Positions 32,607 to 43,519 of a stretch of DNA of 64,000 nt are shown in pieces. Each line of letters opens with the position of its first letter. The first letter of the stretch is position 1. The position numbers and the translations under genes were made by a program. The notes under the pieces are model-generated. The model saw nothing but the letters and a program-made list of their open reading frames with translations. It was not told where the DNA came from and ran no database searches. This stretch comes from CAMCHP01 sp036835325 (lineage in GTDB: Bacteria; Bacteroidota; Bacteroidia; Flavobacteriales_D; Sanyastnellaceae): NCBI GenBank assembly GCA_036835325.1, contig DAITMF010000004.1, positions 1-64,000 of the forward strand. Direction: 5' to 3'.

Positions 32607-35330
32607 TCACTGAACGATGACCAATCGCTTTCGTACCACAGCGTGATCAGACGTTAATTCAACGAAGTATGTACCCGCCGCCATCGCAGTCATCGTGATG
32701 TGCAGCGCGTTTGGGGTGTTGGGTTCAATGAGGGCATTTACGATTTTCCCCATGGCATCGTACACGCGTACCGTGTACGAAACTGCATTTGCAGAGGTAA
32801 GAACTGTGAATGCACCGTTGCTCGGATTGGGGTAAATGACGACTGAGTCGCCGTGAATGCGCTCTTCAACCGTATCGGGTATGAAACTGAAAGGATCTGA
32901 TCTTCGCGCACACCCATTGCTTTCAACCACCTCTACCGAATAGTCTCCGGGCGCAGTGGGCAGTAAGAACTGATTGGTGGCACCTTCAATGGGCTCATTG
33001 TTGAAGAACCATTGATAGCCTTCAAACTGACCGGTGGTTAACACGCCACCTGTGAATTCAATGACCGGAAGTGCGATGCTCAACATCGTCAACTGGGTAA
33101 TGACCAAGCTGTCACAGCCGTTAGTGGTGGTGAAGGTGTCGGCGTATGAACCACCGGTAAACTGCCACCCTCCGCCAACGAATAGCGAGTCGCCTTGGCA
33201 CAGGTTAGCCGAAGTGTTCACTATCACGGGTGGCAAAAGTGATAACGTGGTTGTGATCACTGAATCACAGCTTCCCGGGGTCACAATCACATCGGTGTAA
33301 ACCCCGGGTGTATTCTGCCATGCCCCGCCTGCAAAGAGGCTATCGCCCTGACAAATCGCTGCGCTCGTATTTACTGCAATTTGACTGTCGACCGTAAGGG
33401 TTGTTTGCACTTGTACCGTGCAGCCTTCCGCATTGGTGATGAAGTCAGTGTACACACCTGACTGAGTTTGGTTGGCCCCGCCGAGGAAGATGCTCTGTCC
33501 TTGGCAGATCGATTCGGTCGCCGTTTGTGTTTGGGGAGGGGTTACCGTGAGTGTAGTTTCGATGGTGATTTGGCACCCGTCAGGGTCAGTCTCGGTATCG
33601 GTGTACACTCCTGATGTAGTTTGGTTTGCGCCGCCCACGAAGTAGCTTTGTCCGGCGCAAATGGTCACTGCCTCAGGAATTACGACGTTCGAATCGATAA
33701 TCAAGGTAGTGACTACAACCGCTTCGCAGCCATCGGGCCCGGTGAAGGTGTCAGAGTACTGTCCGGGCTGGGTTTGGTTTGCGCCACCGACAAAGTAGCT
33801 TTGACCGGGACAAATTGTAACGGTTTCTGTGGTGATGGGCGCCGGCAGGATGCTCAGGTTGGTCACCACCACCGAATCGCAGCCGTTGATTGAGGTGAAC
33901 ACTTCGGTGTAATTGCCGGGAGTGTTTTGCACCCCACCTGCCAAGAAGATGCTTCCACCTTGGCACACTTGGGCTGTCGCATTGACCAAAATTGGGGCGA
34001 GCACGGTCAATTGTGTTGTCACAACAGAATCACATCCACCCGTAGAGAAGAAGGTATCGATATAGGTGCCCGAGGTGGTTTGGTTCGCGCCTCCGACAAA
34101 GAGTGATTCGCCGTTGCACAAGGTGACTGATTGACCGGTTTGTATGGTTGATTGCACGCTGAGCGTAGTCACCACGGTCGAATCGCAGCCTTGTACCGTT
34201 TGAAAGACATCGGTGTAGACACCCGCTTGGGTTTGGTTGGCGCCACCTAGGAGAATGCTTTGCCCTTGGCAGATGGTGGTGGTTTGGTTGATGGTGAAGA
34301 CCGGGTTCACCGTCAAGGTTAGGGTCTCGGTTTCACACGTTGGCCCGAGGCATTGTGTAAGGGTGAGGGTGCGATTGCCCGAAGGGTTCCAGTTTACGTT
34401 GACGTTGGGTGTGCCTTGACCACTTACGACCGCCCCATTGGTGGCAGTCCACACGTAGGTACTGCCTCCGGTTGCGGGGGTAGAATAGCCGATTCCGGTG
34501 AGGTTGTCGCCTTGGCACAACTGCGTGGGCCCATTGATTTGCGCGCTTAATCCGGTGATGGTGGTATCCATGTTGACGACAACACCGAATGCAGGACCCC
34601 AGTTGCTTTCTGCATCACGGGCACGCATCCAAAGTACATGCACGCCCTCCTCAACGGGTTGCGGAATAGCGCCACCACGAATGGCTTTGAGCGCTGCGTT
34701 AAAATTTCCGTTCAATGCGAGCATTGCAGTTCCGTTTCCAGGGCCCGGGTCGTTGTCGAAATAGTACTCCGCCGCGGTAACTCTGATGTCGCGCACGGTT
34801 GAAATCGCAGGTTCAATGCTTACCACCATCGAGAACAAGGGCCCCCAGTTATTTTCTGCGTCGCGCACCCGGATATTCAATGTATGAATGCCCACGTCGG
34901 GCACCGTTATTGCCTCATTGACCATGAGTTCGATTGCGGCGTCGATGTTTCCGTCGAATGCAACAAATGCTGTTCCGTTGCCTGCACCGGGGTCATTGTC
35001 CCAGAAACTTTCACCGGCAGTAATTTGAATATCGCGAACGGTAACTATGCTGGGTTCAATGTTCACTACGACCGAAAACACCGGACCCCAATTCATATTG
35101 AAGTCACGCACACGGATGTTGAAGGTATGCAGCCCTACAGGTAACAATTCACTGTCAGACGCGATTAATTCCTCAATTGCATCACCAAAACTTGCATCGG
35201 CGGCCTGCATTGCGGTGCCATTGCCTTGACCGGGATCGGCATCCCAGAAATACTCAGCAGAAAGCACACCCTGCGCTTGACCGCCGAGCGAAACTAATAA
35301 AACCGTAAGAAAGCCTATAAATCGGAGCAT
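32607..35330 (-). CDS. Large repeat-rich secreted protein with T9SS type A sorting domain
   Basis: 907 aa. Signal peptide near LLVSLGGQAQ. Three N-terminal modules (about 25-275) share FWDNDPGxGNGTA...IRVRDAENNWGPxFSVVVNIEP; one PKD-like domain (about 290-370, TYVWTATNGAVVSGQGTP) follows; then eight tandem ~50-residue repeats (ICQGQSxFxGGANQT...GCDSxVVTTL), and a type A sorting domain (VVIYPNPSNGAFTVLT...GTYFVELTSDHAVVRKRLVIVQ). Probably an adhesin. Only 10 bp after the beta-helix gene on the same strand, so likely cotranscribed. The repeats make this gene prone to recombination or assembly collapse. Confidence 0.87.
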   Translation of the reverse strand: MLRFIGFLTVLLVSLGGQAQGVLSAEYFWDADPGQGNGTAMQAADASFGDAIEELIASDSELLPVGLHTFNIRVRDFNMNWGPVFSVVVNIEPSIVTVRDIQITAGESFWDNDPGAGNGTAFVAFDGNIDAAIELMVNEAITVPDVGIHTLNIRVRDAENNWGPLFSMVVSIEPAISTVRDIRVTAAEYYFDNDPGPGNGTAMLALNGNFNAALKAIRGGAIPQPVEEGVHVLWMRARDAESNWGPAFGVVVNMDTTITGLSAQINGPTQLCQGDNLTGIGYSTPATGGSTYVWTATNGAVVSGQGTPNVNVNWNPSGNRTLTLTQCLGPTCETETLTLTVNPVFTINQTTTICQGQSILLGGANQTQAGVYTDVFQTVQGCDSTVVTTLSVQSTIQTGQSVTLCNGESLFVGGANQTTSGTYIDTFFSTGGCDSVVTTQLTVLAPILVNATAQVCQGGSIFLAGGVQNTPGNYTEVFTSINGCDSVVVTNLSILPAPITTETVTICPGQSYFVGGANQTQPGQYSDTFTGPDGCEAVVVTTLIIDSNVVIPEAVTICAGQSYFVGGANQTTSGVYTDTETDPDGCQITIETTLTVTPPQTQTATESICQGQSIFLGGANQTQSGVYTDFITNAEGCTVQVQTTLTVDSQIAVNTSAAICQGDSLFAGGAWQNTPGVYTDVIVTPGSCDSVITTTLSLLPPVIVNTSANLCQGDSLFVGGGWQFTGGSYADTFTTTNGCDSLVITQLTMLSIALPVIEFTGGVLTTGQFEGYQWFFNNEPIEGATNQFLLPTAPGDYSVEVVESNGCARRSDPFSFIPDTVEERIHGDSVVIYPNPSNGAFTVLTSANAVSYTVRVYDAMGKIVNALIEPNTPNALHITMTAMAAGTYFVELTSDHAVVRKRLVIVQ

Positions 35331-35340
35331 GGATCTGGTG

Positions 35341-36609
35341 TTAGCGATCGAAGGTGAAAGCACGAACATCCAATGTATTGCCCACGCGCACGTTGAAAGG
35401 ATAAATGACATGGTACACACGCGCGGCCCCAGTATGCAGAGGGAAAAAATTATCCAAAGTAAACGACCCACCGTAGGCACCGGCATCGCCTGGACTCAAA
35501 TCGAGATCATAGAACACGGGTGCCGGATTGCCTCCATCGATTGCTTCGGGAGAATTACTAAATGTGCCCGAGTCAATGTTGATTTGAATGTTCGAATTGA
35601 GCGTATTCAAGCTCGAAAAAGTAAAGCTGCCTGATGTTGGCACAGCCCAACCGGTTGAAAGGTGGTTATAGTAGAGATTCAATTGCGCACCGGAGCTTGA
35701 AATGGAGGCGATACCAACCGATTGGGATGCCAGTGAGCCCTCGACCAAAACGTTATTCATGGCCTCCCAAATACGGCCTGGACCAAGGTTGTTGAAGACA
35801 ATCCCATAGGTGTTTGAACTCCCAGGAATTGCGCTAAACTCTCCGCGTAGTGTATTGTTCCAACACAAATTCGGAACAGACTGGTCATTCGACTCGACAA
35901 TATTGATGCCTCTTGAGCGAAAACGGATATAATTGTTTCGCACATGAACCGCTTGATTCCGCGTGCTAATATGCACTGCAGAACCACTCGTAACGCTGCT
36001 GCTTGAGGTTTCGAATACTTTATTCCCTAAGATATAACATGTGTCATTTTGAAAAGCAGCAGTGGGCTGAACGACGCTAATTTTGTCGAGGGTGAGGTTA
36101 TTGATAATATCATTGCCAATCACATTGCCATAAGCGATTAGAACTCGCCCGGCATCAAAACGTGAACCTACAATATCCGCATTGAAGGCTACATTCTGCA
36201 ACGAAACTGAGCCTGATTCAAAATGGCTGTCGATTACCTGCACTTGAATTGATCGAAAATCTGCAGTTCCCGGTCCTGTAGTTATGCTCCCAAAAGTATT
36301 GTTCATTCCGATGAACGAAACTTCCATTCCGGAGACCAAATTAATCTGATAGTCGCCTTGAACCACGAAAAAGTCGTCGTTTGCAAAGCTCAAAAATTGC
36401 AGTGATTTGTTAACGGTGATGTTTTCAATCCAAGGAACGTTTCCTGCTCGATTCTTGATGATAATGCGGTCACCATTTTGCGCGGCATTCACCGCTGCAG
36501 TAATGCTTGAAAAGGCAGGTGGCTGGCCAAATTCTTCGACGATACGGTCAACGGCGTGCAATTGGACAAAAGTCAACAATGCGAAGAAAAGCAGGGCAAA
36601 ATGTTTCAT
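35341..36609 (-). CDS. Exported right-handed beta-helix-like protein
   Basis: 422 aa. Signal peptide MKHFALLFFALLTFVQLHA, then a start typical of parallel beta-helix proteins (AFSSITAAVNAAQNGDRIIIKN) and many short regular coils (for example ADIVGSRFDAGRVLIAYGNVIGNDIINN). The C-terminus (AVARVYHVIYPFNV...) shows no clear sorting domain. A polysaccharide-binding or -cleaving surface protein is possible. It lies directly upstream of the 907-aa repeat protein. Confidence 0.65.
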   Translation of the reverse strand: MKHFALLFFALLTFVQLHAVDRIVEEFGQPPAFSSITAAVNAAQNGDRIIIKNRAGNVPWIENITVNKSLQFLSFANDDFFVVQGDYQINLVSGMEVSFIGMNNTFGSITTGPGTADFRSIQVQVIDSHFESGSVSLQNVAFNADIVGSRFDAGRVLIAYGNVIGNDIINNLTLDKISVVQPTAAFQNDTCYILGNKVFETSSSSVTSGSAVHISTRNQAVHVRNNYIRFRSRGINIVESNDQSVPNLCWNNTLRGEFSAIPGSSNTYGIVFNNLGPGRIWEAMNNVLVEGSLASQSVGIASISSSGAQLNLYYNHLSTGWAVPTSGSFTFSSLNTLNSNIQINIDSGTFSNSPEAIDGGNPAPVFYDLDLSPGDAGAYGGSFTLDNFFPLHTGAARVYHVIYPFNVRVGNTLDVRAFTFDR

Positions 36610-36990
36610 AGGATTTTCCTTGGTCGTTGGGGCACACATGGATGTGCAAGGCACGCCCGAAAGGTATGAAATATCGAAAACATAGTGAGCCCAAGCAGGT
36701 CGCAAAACCACGTGCGCGGGAGATGACGAACCTTTCAACGCTACGCTTTGCGAGCTATCTGCAATTCCAAATGCTAAACTGCAGAAATGGCCTTGGCTTT
36801 ACCAACGGGGTTTCGGCAAACTCAGCCGGCACATCCATCCAAAAAAAGAGCAAAAAGAAAGTCCGTATCCTTGACAATTTATGTCAAAGATACGGACTGC
36901 AAGAAGTGCGCCTGAGTCTTACAACACAGTTACTGTAGCTATTAGATGCCCCTGCATAGGTCCCGCATCGGTATCACAATTAAATGTGGC
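36610..36990. other. 381-bp intergenic region with decayed gene leader
   Basis: Between the beta-helix gene start and the lipoprotein remnant. It holds a GCACA/TGTGC inverted repeat near 36631, copy B of the promoter-leader palindrome (36832-36897), and a short frame on the minus strand that begins ATA CGG ACT (signal-like RTFFLLFFWM) and stops after about 35 codons. No complete gene was found. This looks like the remnant of a lost barrel-protein gene. Confidence 0.5.
36832..36897 (-). repeat. Promoter-leader palindrome, copy B
   Basis: Includes 36847-36897, matching copy A. GTCCGTATC (36861-36869) and GATACGGAC (36889-36897) are perfect 9-bp arms, with inner TTGACA/TGTCAA arms around ATTTA, so the DNA is a nearly perfect 37-nt hairpin. 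The minus strand keeps TATCTTTG (36885-36892), but the start codon of copy A is ATA here. Confidence 0.7.
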
Positions 36991-37631
36991 CTAGAATCTC
37001 AAATACGCCGGTAGCCATCCTGATGCTGGTAGGTAATCCATGTCTACGACATTGAACGTTGAGTTGGCATTGTCACCGGTTTCCGACGAGTAGAAGTTGC
37101 CTTGACCATCCTCGTAGATCACGGTAACTTTCATTGTCGGGTCATTCCAATGTGAGTATAATTCCTTAGCGTAGTTCATACTACCCATTGTTAGGTAGGT
37201 CTCAAGCCACTCATTTGTACTGACGCCCGAGTTAGGATTGTAGGGTTTATGCCCGAAACTGTGCTAACCCGTTCATTAAGCCAATTTCCAAATTCATCCT
37301 CGCCCAAGTAGCGGTCAACCGAACCGCCTAGGTTGTAGAACGTGGTGATTTCATCGGCACCTAAGTCACTCGACGTAGTGTTGCTCGATGTAACATCATT
37401 GCTTGTACCAATTGCAGTTCTTACCTGACCTGAAATGGGGTGAGTAATCGAAAACTGGTAGATAGAATTCGCGGTAAGCGTAGTACCGCCACCGCCGCCA
37501 CCGCCGCCACCGCCTCCTCCGCCATTGCCGCCTCCTCCACCGCCACCGGTGGGGGTTGTTACTTCATCGTCTTGGTTGCAACCGGCGAATACCAAGCCGA
37601 CAACCAGTAAAATACATGTTAAATAGCGCAT
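36991..37631 (-). pseudogene. Poly-glycine lipoprotein, frameshifted
   Basis: The first part (37191-37631) has a lipoprotein signal (LLVVGLVFAGC, Cys18), then a glycine run of about 20 residues broken by one Asn, then a small domain (SIYQFSITHPISGQVRTAIG...DEFGNWLNERV). It stops after an unlikely tail. The second part (36991-37188) continues in another frame and joins well if the frame changes near 37245-37260: TVSG, then HKPYNPNSGVSTNEWLETYL, then MGSMNYAKELYSHW. A single-base indel is the simplest cause; it could be a real mutation or a sequencing/assembly error. Function unknown. Confidence 0.7.
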
Positions 37632-37672
37632 ACTAAATTGGTTTGTGCCCGAAGATACGGCAGCTCCAAAAG

Positions 37673-37702
37673 CAAAAACCCCGTCTCGCGACAGGGTTTT
37701 TT
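37673..37702. terminator. Bidirectional terminator downstream of coxA
   Basis: Hairpin AAAACCC-CGTC-TCGC-GACA-GGGTTTT with A and T runs on either side; on the minus strand it follows the coxA stop at 37724. Confidence 0.75.
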
Positions 37703-37723
37703 ACGGTAAACGCATTTCGAAGA

Positions 37724-39487
<1,764 letters not shown>

Positions 39488-39507
39488 GTTCGGATCTTAA
39501 ACGGTCA

Positions 39508-40953
39508 TTATTGTTGTTTCAGTGCGGCTGTGATGGTTTCACCCTCAGTGGCAACTTCGGTTGCCTCAACAGAAGTACCTTCACTGGATGGTTCTACTTC
39601 ACTGCCCTCTTCAGGCTTTTGAACATAGAAGGTATCGAGTTGTTCAAGCCAAGCCTTATATTGTTCTTCTGTTTCCACAACAATCTTCATTTGCATGTTA
39701 AAGTGCGCAGCACCGCACACTTTGTTGCAGAGAAGAACGAAGTCGAAATCTTCATCACCGGTGATTAAGCGCATGCTATCGGTGGTGATTGTTGGGGTCA
39801 TTTTGAATCGGGTTGGTACACCCGGTACGCAGTTCATTTGCGCTCGGAAGTGCGGCATGTATGCCGAGTGAATCACGTCGCGTGAACGGAAGACGAACTC
39901 AACTTCTTTGCCTACCGGTAAGTGGAACTCACCCTTGATGACTTTGTCATCTTTTCCGGCTTCCCATGCAGCAACTCCGGTATCGAAGTTAAACTCTTCC
40001 AGCTCCATGATGCGTTGCACGTGGCGGTCAAGGCGCTTCAGCTTTTCACGACGCGTTTTAATGGCTGCATCTGTAAGAATGACAACCTTATCTGAGGCGA
40101 ACATCGATCCAATCTCAGCCAGACGCTTTTCAAGGTTGGCTTTGAGCTCAGGACTCATACCGTGGTCATGGTCGGCATGGTCACCGTGGTCTCCATGATC
40201 ATGGTCGTGATGAGCGCCGGCTTGAAGTTGTTTTTCGATGCTGGCTTTTTCATCGAGGAGCAAACCGCGCTCGTAGGCCAACTCTTGTTGGAGCTTGGCG
40301 CGCGACTCGTTGATTTCGGCGAGGCTTTCAGCCATTCCGTCTTTCGTTACGATACCAAGCGGGTTAGTAGGGGTGATCAAGTTGTAGCTTGACACACCAA
40401 ACTCACCGTCATTGCCGGCGTAGCGAGCCGTCCAGTCAAACTGTTTTGAGTAGATTTCTACCCGCAGCGCATCGTCAGCAGCCACACCGGTCATGTCGTT
40501 CCAAGTGCGAAGACCGTAGATAATAATCACGGCAAGGACGATTGAAGGAATGACTGTCCAAATCAACTCCAAACGGTTGTCGTGCGGGAAGAACTTCGCT
40601 TTGCGGTCTTTGCGGTAGTAGTACTTCGACGCGAAGTAGAACAACAGCGTATTCACTACGAAGAACACCGATACGATAATAATCATGTTAAAGCCCATGA
40701 GGGTATCAACCGATTCACCGTGCGCTGAGGCTGAAGTAGGGAGGTAATCACCATACGCTACAAACAGGTAAATAACACCTGCGTAGAAGAGCACCATGAA
40801 TACAATCCAGAGTGCAGCATTGAGGCGGTTGTCGGCGTAAGAGATTTCTTCCTCTTTCGTCTTCCGCAACTTAGCGGTGAGTTCGTACACACGCGCCAAT
40901 TGGGCTACGGCTACGATACCCACAACAACCACCAAGAGAATAAGAAGCTTCAT
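39508..40953 (-). CDS. coxB: Cytochrome c oxidase subunit II with His-rich insertion
   Basis: 481 aa, longer than the usual ~350. N-terminal signal and two TM segments are followed by the CuA domain: VIHSAYMPHFRAQMN (His), and LCNKVCGAAHFNMQM (Cys409, Cys413, His417, Met420). Between the first CuA-domain strands and GEFHLPVGKEVEF lies an insertion of about 140 residues (200-340) with two coiled-coil-like helices and a His/Asp-rich run (about 246-262, HHDHDHGDHGDHADHDHG). A shorter helical insertion is usual in Bacteroidota; the His run is the unusual part. Accepts electrons from the alternative complex III. Confidence 0.94.
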   Translation of the reverse strand: MKLLILLVVVVGIVAVAQLARVYELTAKLRKTKEEEISYADNRLNAALWIVFMVLFYAGVIYLFVAYGDYLPTSASAHGESVDTLMGFNMIIIVSVFFVVNTLLFYFASKYYYRKDRKAKFFPHDNRLELIWTVIPSIVLAVIIIYGLRTWNDMTGVAADDALRVEIYSKQFDWTARYAGNDGEFGVSSYNLITPTNPLGIVTKDGMAESLAEINESRAKLQQELAYERGLLLDEKASIEKQLQAGAHHDHDHGDHGDHADHDHGMSPELKANLEKRLAEIGSMFASDKVVILTDAAIKTRREKLKRLDRHVQRIMELEEFNFDTGVAAWEAGKDDKVIKGEFHLPVGKEVEFVFRSRDVIHSAYMPHFRAQMNCVPGVPTRFKMTPTITTDSMRLITGDEDFDFVLLCNKVCGAAHFNMQMKIVVETEEQYKAWLEQLDTFYVQKPEEGSEVEPSSEGTSVEATEVATEGETITAALKQQ

Positions 40954-40973
40954 GACCTATGGTTTGAATACGG

Positions 40974-42230
40974 TTAGATGTGCAATTCTTTACTTTCCTG
41001 CAGGAATGGATGGTTCTTCGCTACCAACGGTGCCTTGCTCAATGCGTTGAACGTTGTGTAAACGAACAAGCCAAGGAAGCCGAGGAACATACCAACCTCC
41101 ATCCACCCGAAATGGTTGTGGTCGTGCATGGTTCCGGGTATAACAAGCAGGTAAACATCCACGAAGTGACCAACAAAAATCAAAAGGGCTACAGGAATAA
41201 TGAACGCCGGATTACGTTTCGCATCGCGGGCGATGAGGACGTAGAACGGTACGGCGAAGTTGATGAAGAACATCACTACAAGTGGAATACCGTAGCTGCC
41301 TTCAAAACGCTTCACAAAGTAGGTTACTTCTTCAGGGATGTTCGAGTACCAAATCAGCATGAACTGGCTGAACCACAGGTATGCCCACAGCATTGAGATG
41401 GCAAACATCCATTTCGCCAAATCGTGCACGTGGCTGTCGCTCAGGTTTGGGAAGTACCCTTTTGTGCGCATCCACAACAAGCTGAGAAGCGCGAAAATCA
41501 TGGTGCTCACCCACATTCCGGAAAATACGTACCAGCCGTAGAGGGTGCTGAACCAGTGGGTATCGATTGACATGAGCCAGTCCCAAGAAAGGGTTGAACT
41601 GAACACAGCAAAGAACACCAAGAACAAAGCACTGCGGCGGTACTGAAGGTAGTGCAAGCGTGTGCCGCCATCTTGGTCTTCTTGAAGCGACCATTTGCGG
41701 AACAAGCGTGCGAAAATGAGGAAGGTTGCCAAGTACACAATCGTGCGCAACCAGAAGAAAGCTCCATTAAAGAAGGCCGCTTTGTTGGCGATAATGTAGT
41801 CGTAGTTCGGATTAGCCACTGCGCCGGCCTCGAGGGTGTCGACGTAACGAACGGTATCGCCTTCTTGCACCATGAACTCATGGTAGAGGGTGCTATCCAT
41901 CCAGTGGTAGATGTGGTGCAAATGCAGTTGGCCTGCGACAAGCACGATCACAATCACAGCAGCACCTATGGGTAAGTAAGCGAACATCGCTTCGAAAAAG
42001 CGTTTGATGTAGGCAGACCACCCCACCTCGGCGGCGTACTGCAACGCGTAAAAAAAGAGCGCTCCGAGAGCAACGGCGAAATAGAAAAAGCCGTTGACGA
42101 GCAGGTTTGACCACCAACGCTGATGGTGTGCGCTGGTATCGGTCAGAAAACCACCAACAAGGGCTACAAGGCCAATGCCCATTAGCACGATCGATGCGGT
42201 TTTAAGCTTTCCTTCAAACTTGAATTCCAT
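40974..42230 (-). CDS. actF: Alternative complex III subunit ActF
   Basis: 418 aa membrane protein, NrfD/ActC-like paralog, about ten TM segments. WSAYIKRFFEAM, LHHIYHWMDSTLY and SALFLVFFAVFSSTLSWDW belong to the quinol-oxidase-type ActF family. Start ATG at 42230; an upstream TTG is out of place. Part of the quinol:cytochrome c/oxygen electron-transfer complex. Separated from coxB by 20 bp. Confidence 0.93.
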   Translation of the reverse strand: MEFKFEGKLKTASIVLMGIGLVALVGGFLTDTSAHHQRWWSNLLVNGFFYFAVALGALFFYALQYAAEVGWSAYIKRFFEAMFAYLPIGAAVIVIVLVAGQLHLHHIYHWMDSTLYHEFMVQEGDTVRYVDTLEAGAVANPNYDYIIANKAAFFNGAFFWLRTIVYLATFLIFARLFRKWSLQEDQDGGTRLHYLQYRRSALFLVFFAVFSSTLSWDWLMSIDTHWFSTLYGWYVFSGMWVSTMIFALLSLLWMRTKGYFPNLSDSHVHDLAKWMFAISMLWAYLWFSQFMLIWYSNIPEEVTYFVKRFEGSYGIPLVVMFFINFAVPFYVLIARDAKRNPAFIIPVALLIFVGHFVDVYLLVIPGTMHDHNHFGWMEVGMFLGFLGLFVYTTFNALSKAPLVAKNHPFLQESKELHI

Positions 42231-42269
42231 GGTATCGGATTTCTGTGTTTTCAATCAATTCGTTGGCGA

Positions 42270-42959
42270 TTAACCTTCGGCTCCATCGGTTGCCGGGGCT
42301 TGTTCAGCCTCGGGTTGTGATGCCTTCAGGTTACCATTTTCATCAAACTCAGGCATCTTGCCGCCGTTTTGAAGCACTTGCACGTACTGTATAACCTGCC
42401 AGCGTTCTTTCTGACTCATTTGTGATGCGTGCGACCCCATCAAACCTTTACCGTAGTGGATGGAGTGGAACATCTTCCCTTCCTCAAGGTCTTTCAGCTT
42501 ACCTGTGTAATCAGGAATACCTTCAATGTGACCGTTCTTAGAGATTGCACCATCGCCCTTCCCTTTCTCACCATGGCAGTGAATGCACATGATTTGGTAG
42601 AGTTCTTTGCCATTCTCAACGTTCTCTTTGGTGAAAGGAAGCGGTGATTTCAATACTACAGAAGCTTCGTAGCCTTCCACTGTGTTTGGATGTGGGTATG
42701 GCATGTTGAAAATCATGTCAGACCCGGCGAATGCTATCGTACCAGGAACCGGCTTGCGCGCTGAAATTCGTCCGTTCAACGAATCGTACTGCGCTTGGCC
42801 AAAATGGTAGGTATCCATTCCGTAGTCAACGTACGCCTCAATGGCCGGACTCCGGTACATGTCAGGCATGTACTCCACACCCGGGCTGTTTGGGTCGGTT
42901 ACACACGACCCCAAGAGGACGGTGAATGCGGTGAAAACAATGGTATTTCTGATGAACAT
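42270..42959 (-). CDS. actE: Alternative complex III monoheme cytochrome c ActE
   Basis: 229 aa lipoprotein-type cytochrome. Signal with lipobox (FTVLLGSCVTDP) and one heme-binding motif MCIHCHGEKGKGDG near residue 127; the axial Met is probably in KGLMGSHASQM. Carries electrons from ActA to the oxidase. The C-terminus is low-complexity (AEQAPATDGAEG). Confidence 0.93.
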   Translation of the reverse strand: MFIRNTIVFTAFTVLLGSCVTDPNSPGVEYMPDMYRSPAIEAYVDYGMDTYHFGQAQYDSLNGRISARKPVPGTIAFAGSDMIFNMPYPHPNTVEGYEASVVLKSPLPFTKENVENGKELYQIMCIHCHGEKGKGDGAISKNGHIEGIPDYTGKLKDLEEGKMFHSIHYGKGLMGSHASQMSQKERWQVIQYVQVLQNGGKMPEFDENGNLKASQPEAEQAPATDGAEG

Positions 42960-42970
42960 GGCGTGTTCGA

Positions 42971-43507
42971 TTATTCGTAATCCTTAATGCTCAATTCAAT
43001 GAGCGGCGTTTCTTTCACGATAGCTTCGATGGTCTCGGCGTCTTTACCGTGGTTCTGATCAGTAGTGATTTCAACCACAAACTTGTCGTCGGTTGTGCGT
43101 GGATCAGGGTTCGTGGCCGGCATTCCGGGAAGTGTTCCGTTGCGCAACAAGTAGGTCAACACCATTCCGTGGGCGCCACACAGTACACTGAACTCGAAGG
43201 TCACAGGCACAAATGCCGGGAGGTTCTCCCACAACGAAAAGCTTGGTTTACCACCAATGTTCATCGGCCAATCGTAGATCATGAAGTACCACATACCAAG
43301 CAATGCCAGTGCAGTACCGGTTGAAGCATACATGAATGAAGCAATGGCCAAACGGGTGCGCTTAATGCCAATGATAGGGTCAAGACCGTGTACAGGGAAA
43401 GGTGAGTACACCTCCTTAACACGCAAACCTTTTGAAACGAGATGCTCGCACGCGTGCAACAGCGTGTCGTCATCGTCGTACATCACATGAAAAACTTTCT
43501 TGCTCAT
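42971..43507 (-). CDS. actD: Alternative complex III subunit ActD (DUF3341)
   Basis: 178 aa. Two TM segments (LAIASFMYASTGTALALLGMW and FVPVTFEFSVLCGAHGMVLTYLL) with a N-terminal cytosolic domain (KVFHVMYDDDDTLLHACEHL...VYSPFPVHGLDPI). The pattern matches the DUF3341 subunit of ACIII. Gaps to actC and actE are 12 and 11 bp. Confidence 0.92.
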   Translation of the reverse strand: MSKKVFHVMYDDDDTLLHACEHLVSKGLRVKEVYSPFPVHGLDPIIGIKRTRLAIASFMYASTGTALALLGMWYFMIYDWPMNIGGKPSFSLWENLPAFVPVTFEFSVLCGAHGMVLTYLLRNGTLPGMPATNPDPRTTDDKFVVEITTDQNHGKDAETIEAIVKETPLIELSIKDYE

Positions 43508-43519
43508 GGTCGTCGGACC

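Noticed and set aside
33034..34330. Regular ~150-bp spaced similar sequences that could suggest a repeat array or CRISPR
   Set aside because: The spacing matches the ~50-residue protein repeats of the 907-aa surface protein; repeats diverge at third codon positions and there are no unique spacers.
37494..37560. Simple triplet repeat (GGN) as a phase-variation switch
   Set aside because: Changes in whole triplets keep the frame, so the tract cannot itself cause the frameshift seen downstream in this gene; that frameshift is reported separately.
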